Positions 59,710-64,000 of a DNA stretch of 64,000 nucleotides are shown here, piece by piece (position 1 is the stretch's first letter; each line of letters opens with the position of its first letter). The position numbers were made by a program, and so were the translations under genes. The notes below the pieces were generated by a model that was not told the origin of the DNA, made no database searches, and worked only from the letters and a program-made list of their open reading frames with translations. Source of the DNA: Flavobacterium lacus (GTDB lineage Bacteria > Bacteroidota > Bacteroidia > Flavobacteriales > Flavobacteriaceae); contig NZ_QLSV01000012.1 in NCBI RefSeq assembly GCF_003268815.1, forward strand, positions 1-64,000. Reading direction: 5' to 3'.

Positions 59710-60267
59710 ATGAATTCAATCTTATATCAAAAATTAGAAGGAAGTACCGCCCATGTAAAAAATCGAGTAATGGTGAGTAATTTTGCCATGAAAAGTGAAG
59801 AGAATTTGAGAGAATTGATTTCAATTGCGTTTGATATTTCGCATGAATTGCACGTCAAAGCCTTTTGGAGTTTGGATTTAGTAGGTGAAAAAAAGTTGAG
59901 ATTACTTGTTCCATTTATTGATGAATTTTGCGAAGTGCTACCTAAAATTAAAAATGATTCTTCGTTGCGACCTGCCACTCGAATTGCAATGTTTTTGACG
60001 AAAAGCAATCATCGAAAAAACGGAATTAATTTAACCAAAGAACAAGAACACATTCTCATTGAAGCCTTGATTGATCGCTTAATTCAAGATGAAAAAGTAG
60101 CGTCAAAAGCGTATGCAATGAAAGCTTTATTTGTTTTAGGAAAAAAATACGATTGGATTTATGAGGAATTAAAACCAATTTTAAGTCAGGATTATGCGAA
60201 TCATTCTGCAGGTTATAAGGCGGCGGCAAGGAATATTTTGAAAAAAATTAACAAGACTGAAAAATAA
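59710..60267 (+). CDS. Alpha-helical (HEAT-like) protein of unknown function
   Basis: 185 residues, all-helical prediction with repeat-like pairs (SEENLRELISIAFDISHELH, KAFWSLDLVGEKKLRLLVP, ATRIAMFLTK, AYAMKALFVLGKK), resembling HEAT repeats. No signal peptide, no catalytic motif. Divergent from hpt with 93 nt between starts. A protein-interaction role is inferred only from fold. Confidence 0.65.
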   Translation: MNSILYQKLEGSTAHVKNRVMVSNFAMKSEENLRELISIAFDISHELHVKAFWSLDLVGEKKLRLLVPFIDEFCEVLPKIKNDSSLRPATRIAMFLTKSNHRKNGINLTKEQEHILIEALIDRLIQDEKVASKAYAMKALFVLGKKYDWIYEELKPILSQDYANHSAGYKAAARNILKKINKTEK

Positions 60268-60274
60268 TTTTACG

Positions 60275-60282
60275 TACATTTG
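60275..60282 (+). promoter_or_regulatory. Putative -7 element of toxin-antitoxin operon
   Basis: TACATTTG (TAnnTTTG), 14 nt before the ATG at 60297. No TTG at the -33 position. Confidence 0.45.
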
Positions 60283-60296
60283 TAAAAATTACACGT

Positions 60297-60542
60297 ATGA
60301 ACACTAAGCTCACATTATCACTTGACAAAGAGATCATTGAGAAAGCTAAAATCTATGCCAAAGGCACAGGAAGAAGTTTATCTGAAATGGTGGAGAATTA
60401 TTTTAAAAATTTAGTCTCGACATCGAAAGATGAAGATATTCATCCAAAAGTTAAAAAAATAATCGGAAGAATAAAACTACCGGAAGATTTTGATGAAGAA
60501 AAAATTAAAGCCGAATATCATAAAGAAAAATATGGCTTATAA
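60297..60542 (+). CDS. RHH-like antitoxin (DUF6364 type)
   Basis: 81 residues. Begins MNTKLTLSLDKEIIEKAKIYAKGTGRS, a ribbon-helix-helix DNA-binding start (strand then two helices, ~1-42). The charged C-terminal half (~43-81) is the likely toxin-neutralising tail. It overlaps the PIN gene by 11 nt. Probably autoregulates the operon. Confidence 0.82.
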   Translation: MNTKLTLSLDKEIIEKAKIYAKGTGRSLSEMVENYFKNLVSTSKDEDIHPKVKKIIGRIKLPEDFDEEKIKAEYHKEKYGL

Positions 60543-60954
60543 AAATATATTTTTAGACACTAATATTTTGGTCGACATTGTAACGAATAGATACCCTTTC
60601 TCAAAAAACGCAATTTCTATTTTTGATTATTGTCAAAAGTCTAATATCAAAATGTATTCTACTTCACATTCTATAGCAACTTTACATTATTTGGTAAAAA
60701 AGATAGTTGATGAAAAAGAATTGCGGTTAATAATTGAAGATTTATTAGATACAATTTCTATTATTGGAGTTACAGAATCAATTTTGAAAAAAAGCCTAAA
60801 ATCCAACCACAAAGATTTTGAAGATGCCATTCAAATTGTTTCCGCACAATCAATAAATAATATGGATTGTATTATCACCAGAGATTTAAAAGATTATAAA
60901 TTTGCAGAAATTACTGTCTTAACGCCTGATGATTTTTTGAACACGATTGAGTGA
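60532..60954 (+). CDS. PIN-domain toxin ribonuclease (VapC-like)
   Basis: 140 residues from the ATG at 60532 (MAYKNIFLDTNILVDIVTNR). First acid motif LDTNILVD (Asp), a mid acid near KELRLIIEDLLD, and the third DFEDAIQIVSAQ followed by CIITRDLKDYK (Asp residues). A Mg-dependent RNase, likely inhibited by the overlapping upstream antitoxin. The pair sits between a helical-repeat gene and purK, as an inserted cassette would. Confidence 0.85.
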   Translation: MAYKNIFLDTNILVDIVTNRYPFSKNAISIFDYCQKSNIKMYSTSHSIATLHYLVKKIVDEKELRLIIEDLLDTISIIGVTESILKKSLKSNHKDFEDAIQIVSAQSINNMDCIITRDLKDYKFAEITVLTPDDFLNTIE

Positions 60955-61037
60955 AATTCAATGTCAATAACAATGACAAATTCAATATCAATTTTAAAAT
61001 AACAACAACAAACAACTACCATAACTACAACAACACA
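60955..61037 (+). other. A/C-rich low-complexity leader of purK
   Basis: A stretch of caa/aac triplets and aattcaat words between the PIN stop and the purK ATG. It keeps the purK frame open upstream, which gives a false N-terminal extension. No structure seen. Confidence 0.5.
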
Positions 61038-62192
61038 ATGAACTATTTTTCATCCGATTTTAAATTAGGTATTTTGGGAGGAGGCCAGTTAGGCAAAATG
61101 CTTTTGGCTGAAACCCGAAAATTTGACATACAAACTTTTGTTTTAGATCAAAGTCCGGAAGCTCCCGCACAATATGGTTGCAATCAATTTTTTGAAGGAA
61201 GCTTGATGCATTTTGAAACCGTTTATCGTTTTGGAAAAATGGTTGATTTATTGACTATTGAAATCGAAAATGTAAATTTGGAAGCTCTTCTTAAGTTGGA
61301 AGAAGAAGGTTTACCGATTTATCCTTCTCCAAAAACATTGCATCAAATTCAAAATAAAGGAAGGCAAAAGGATTTTTATGCTGATAATGATATTCCAACT
61401 TCAAATTTCAAACGATTTGTGAGTCTAAAATCATTACAAGAATCAATAAAAAATGATGAATTAGATTTTCCCTTTGTATGGAAATGTGCTCAATTTGGTT
61501 ATGACGGAACTGGTGTAAAAATTTGCCGTTCTGCTTTAGATTTAGTCAAACTTCCTGATGTGGAATGCATTGCCGAAGATAGGATTCCATTTAAGAATGA
61601 ATTGGCGGTAATCGTTGCACGTTCTGTTTCCGGTGAAGTAAAAACGTATCCGGTTGTAGAAATGGAATTTCACCCTGAAGCCAACCAAGTGGAATACGTG
61701 ATTTGCCCCGCTCGAATTGACGAAAAAGTAGCTCAAAAAGCCCAAGAAATTGCGTTAAAAGTTTCTGAATCTTTTAATCACATAGGTTTATTGGCAGTGG
61801 AAATGTTTCAAACCGAAAATGATGAAATTTTAGTCAACGAAGTAGCTCCACGACCACATAATTCAGGCCATTATTCCATTGAAGCCAGTTATACCTCGCA
61901 ATTTGAAAATCATTTGAGAGCCATTTTAGACTTACCGTTGGGAAATACCGCTAGCAAAGTTGCCGGAATTATGGTAAATTTGGTGGGTGAAGACGGATTT
62001 TATGGACCTGTTGTTTATGAAAATATTGAAAAAATTATGGCTATTGATGGCGTAACACCACATATTTATGGCAAAAGAGAAACACGTCCTTTCCGCAAAA
62101 TGGGACATGTAACGATTGTAAATGAAAATATGGTGGAAGCGAGAAAGGTGGCGGAAGAAGTGAAGAATAGTATTAGAGTGGTCAGTGTTTAG
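61038..62192 (+). CDS. purK: N5-carboxyaminoimidazole ribonucleotide synthase
   Basis: 384 residues from the ATG at 61038. ATP-grasp fold: LGILGGGQLGKMLLAE at the start, DGTGVKICRS, and the metal/ATP region LAVEMFQTENDEILVNEVAPRPHNSGHY. Carboxylates AIR with ATP and bicarbonate in purine synthesis. PurE follows 73 nt downstream. Confidence 0.96.
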   Translation: MNYFSSDFKLGILGGGQLGKMLLAETRKFDIQTFVLDQSPEAPAQYGCNQFFEGSLMHFETVYRFGKMVDLLTIEIENVNLEALLKLEEEGLPIYPSPKTLHQIQNKGRQKDFYADNDIPTSNFKRFVSLKSLQESIKNDELDFPFVWKCAQFGYDGTGVKICRSALDLVKLPDVECIAEDRIPFKNELAVIVARSVSGEVKTYPVVEMEFHPEANQVEYVICPARIDEKVAQKAQEIALKVSESFNHIGLLAVEMFQTENDEILVNEVAPRPHNSGHYSIEASYTSQFENHLRAILDLPLGNTASKVAGIMVNLVGEDGFYGPVVYENIEKIMAIDGVTPHIYGKRETRPFRKMGHVTIVNENMVEARKVAEEVKNSIRVVSV

Positions 62193-62219
62193 TCGCAGTC
62201 ACAGTATAAACCAAATTAA

Positions 62220-62255
62220 CTTGAAACATTAAACTTGAAACATTAAACTTGAAAC
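62220..62255. repeat. 14-bp tandem repeat before purE
   Basis: cttgaaacattaaa x 2.6 perfect copies, 10 nt upstream of the purE ATG, inside the purK-purE gap. It could influence translation of purE or simply be slippage DNA. Confidence 0.75.
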
Positions 62256-62265
62256 AACAAAACCA

Positions 62266-62760
62266 ATGAGCAAAGTAGCCATCATCATGGGAAGTATCTC
62301 CGACATGCCGGTCATGCAGGAAGCCATCGACATCTTAAAAGGATTTGACATAGAAACCGAAGTCGATATTGTTTCGGCACACCGAACACCGGAAAAATTG
62401 TTTGATTTTAGCAAAAATGCTCACACGCGTGGCATTTCGGTAATTATTGCCGGAGCCGGTGGTGCAGCCCATTTACCGGGAATGGTCGCTTCGATGTCGC
62501 CCTTGCCAGTAATTGGTGTTCCGGTGAAATCAAGTAACTCAATTGACGGTTGGGATTCTGTTTTGTCGATTTTGCAAATGCCGGGTGGAGTTCCTGTCGC
62601 AACAGTAGCGTTAAACGGAGCCAAAAATGCCGGAATTTTAGCCGCACAAATCATCGGAAGTCACGATAAATGTGTATTGGATAAAATTGTTTTCTACAAA
62701 GAAAGCTTGAAAGAAGCAGTTAATAAAGCTGCTGACGGATTGAATAAACAAACCTCTTAA
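62266..62760 (+). CDS. purE: N5-CAIR mutase, class I PurE
   Basis: 164 residues. MGSISDMPVMQEAIDILKGF, the catalytic His in VDIVSAHRTPEKL, and GGAAHLPGMVASMSPLPVIGVPV. Works directly on the PurK product. Same strand and close spacing indicate one operon. Confidence 0.97.
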   Translation: MSKVAIIMGSISDMPVMQEAIDILKGFDIETEVDIVSAHRTPEKLFDFSKNAHTRGISVIIAGAGGAAHLPGMVASMSPLPVIGVPVKSSNSIDGWDSVLSILQMPGGVPVATVALNGAKNAGILAAQIIGSHDKCVLDKIVFYKESLKEAVNKAADGLNKQTS

Positions 62761-62784
62761 CAATCCTTGATTGTTCATATTTAT

Positions 62785-62868
62785 AGCGTATCTACAGCGT
62801 ATATATGGCGTATATCTAGTGTGTCTAATATATAAATACTCGATAGATACTTCGTAGATACTCCATAG
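62785..62868. repeat. 11-bp period tandem array with inverted halves
   Basis: Right half: atactcgatag, atacttcgtag and atactccatag (62836-62868). Left half: agcgtatctac and agcgtatatat-like units from 62785. The left units are near reverse complements of the right ones (tatctac at 62789-62795 with gtagata at 62854-62860), so the array can fold on itself. Confidence 0.6.
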
Positions 62869-62914
62869 TTGTGGTACCCTTATCACATAGCAATAAACTA
62901 GCTTTTACATAAAA

Positions 62915-62948
62915 TCAGAGCGGACAAGTATTCACATGTCCGCTCTGA
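62915..62948 (-). terminator. Terminator of the unknown gene at 62980
   Basis: tcagagcggaca and tgtccgctctga form a perfect 12-bp stem with a 10-nt loop. On the minus strand TTTTATG follows. It may also stop purE reading from the other side. Confidence 0.8.
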
Positions 62949-62979
62949 AATCATTAGTATTCCGTTTGCTAGTCAAAGG

Positions 62980-63657
62980 CTATTCCTCCTCCATTTCTTC
63001 ATCAAAAACAATATCCGCCATGTATTCTCCTTGATCAAAATCGGATTTAGAAAGCCAATATTCCGATGTGATTAATTTGTATTGGTTTGAGCCTAATGAC
63101 TCCAATTCCCACAGAATATCGTTTGCTTCAGGAAAGGGTTTAGCACCGGCGAGCTGTTCAGGAAATAAACGTTTCAATAACGCACTTTTTCCTAAACCTT
63201 GGGCTAGAATTTTCAGGATTTGTTCGTTCCCTAATTCGCTTTTATCTTCCGTATCCTCGGCAATAATCTCACAGTTTAAAATTGTAGCGGTTGCATTTGG
63301 AAATCTTCCATTGTAAGCAAGATACAATAATTGGTTGATGTGAAACAACGGAGCATGCAAATCAATTTCAGGATATTCTTCGCAAACTTTATCCAAAAGC
63401 ATATCATTAGATATTTGTGAAATTTGACCTTCGTTTAATTCTTCGCTCAATTTATAAGTCAATAAAATGACTGCTGCATCGGTTGGTTTTTCATCCGTGA
63501 TGGCCATTTTCAAATAGTCCAAAAGGTTTTCTTTCGCAATTGTTTCAGGGTCTGGAAAATTAAATAATTCGAGTAATTTTAAATAATCTTGTTCATTCCA
63601 ATAGTCCGGAATTTCATTTACATTTAAAATGCTATTAATCGTGATGTTGTATTTCAT
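62980..63657 (-). CDS. Conserved hypothetical acidic protein
   Basis: 225 residues, acidic, predicted mostly helical, no signal peptide and no membrane segment. No motif recognised. The C terminus ends in a Glu/Asp run (DIVFDEEMEEE). It appears single-gene, with a strong terminator. Function unknown. Confidence 0.7.
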   Translation of the reverse strand: MKYNITINSILNVNEIPDYWNEQDYLKLLELFNFPDPETIAKENLLDYLKMAITDEKPTDAAVILLTYKLSEELNEGQISQISNDMLLDKVCEEYPEIDLHAPLFHINQLLYLAYNGRFPNATATILNCEIIAEDTEDKSELGNEQILKILAQGLGKSALLKRLFPEQLAGAKPFPEANDILWELESLGSNQYKLITSEYWLSKSDFDQGEYMADIVFDEEMEEE

Positions 63658-63738
63658 GTTATAAATTCAATTAATGGATAAGGTAGTGAAAATTAATCGG
63701 AAAAGCTAATTACTCTTAAAGAAACCGTAATTCAACGG

Positions 63739-63769
63739 TTGATAAAACGTATCAAAGTACGTACTTTTG
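63739..63769 (+). promoter_or_regulatory. Promoter of M3 peptidase gene
   Basis: TTG (63739-63741), 20 nt, TACTTTTG (63762-63769), matching the Bacteroidota consensus. 20 nt before the ATG at 63789. Confidence 0.65.
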
Positions 63770-63788
63770 AAAATTAAAAATTGAATTT

Positions 63789-64000
63789 ATGTTAACCGAA
63801 GTATTTGAAACCAAACACAACACCGCACCTTTTTCACAAATAAAATTAGACAATTACAAACCTGCTTTTGAAGAAGCCATTGCAAAAGCGAAAGCTGAAG
63901 TGGACGAAATTGTGAACAATTCAGAAGTTCCCACTTTTGAAAATACAATTGAAGCATTGGATTTTTCAGGTGAAGCATTGGATCGATTATCGTCAATATT
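63789..64000 (+). CDS. M3 family oligopeptidase, N-terminal fragment
   Basis: 70 codons are visible before the window ends. MLTEVFETKHNTAPFSQIKL and VPTFENTIEALDFSGEALDR are typical of the N-terminal helical region of Dcp/oligopeptidase A-type M3 zinc peptidases. The HExxH site would lie far downstream. Cut by the window edge, not truncated biologically. Confidence 0.85.
   Translation, partial: MLTEVFETKHNTAPFSQIKLDNYKPAFEEAIAKAKAEVDEIVNNSEVPTFENTIEALDFSGEALDRLSSI

Noticed and set aside
60951..61037. N-terminal extension of PurK
   Set aside because: Asn/Thr-rich low-complexity translation of caa/aac DNA; the ATP-grasp protein begins at 61038.

Overview
The window looks like a chromosome segment of a Flavobacterium-like member of the Bacteroidota. 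The support is low GC content, secreted proteins ending in type IX secretion (T9SS) sorting domains, Bacteroidota-type promoters (TTG, 19-20 nt, TAnnTTTG) in place of E. coli-type ones, flavobacterial gene order, and protein sequences of flavobacterial type throughout. No rRNA, tRNA, insertion sequence, prophage or CRISPR array was seen.

Layout. (1) Positions 1-19000 hold four very large minus-strand genes for secreted multidomain beta-sandwich proteins. Their N-terminal halves differ (fibronectin III, choice-of-anchor J, lamin-tail and autotransporter-like beta-strand modules), but all share a C-terminal module of about 500 residues ending in a T9SS sorting signal. A small secreted protein sits between the first two. 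Three of the four have their own terminator. (2) 19391-20185 is a plus-strand HTH/membrane protein. Convergent to it are enolase and, further along, carA. (3) 23300-40527 is one uninterrupted minus-strand run of 32 translation genes, rpsL to rplQ. It is a fused str-S10-spc-alpha cluster that includes fusA, secY, infA and rpoA but lacks tuf. A strong promoter precedes rpsL and a UUCG-loop terminator follows rplQ. The three internal gaps over 100 nt each hold a clear hairpin, lying just before rplC/rplD, rpsH and rpsD. L4, S8 and S4 are the classical autoregulators of these operons elsewhere. (4) 41025-53535 is housekeeping: an Omp85-type outer membrane protein, rlmB, rhomboid, rarA, a secreted unknown, a HAD phosphatase, a three-gene ABC exporter-type operon with an extremely His-rich permease loop (probably metal-related), radC, a DUF1287 protein, mpl and a TPR protein. 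(5) 53660-64000 carries an S46 dipeptidyl-peptidase, obg, a CNNM/CorC-type protein, adk, hpt, a helical-repeat protein, an RHH/PIN toxin-antitoxin pair, purK, purE, an unknown, and the start of an M3 metallopeptidase cut by the window edge.

The secreted proteins at the left are probably surface or extracellular proteins exported by T9SS genes that lie outside this window. The ribosomal cluster, enolase, carA, adk, hpt, purK and purE are core growth functions. The most interesting non-gene material is between genes: r-protein leader hairpins, an 18-bp inverted repeat flanking a small secreted-protein gene, a structured element between rplQ and carA, and several unrelated short-period (7-14 bp) degenerate tandem arrays confined to gaps.
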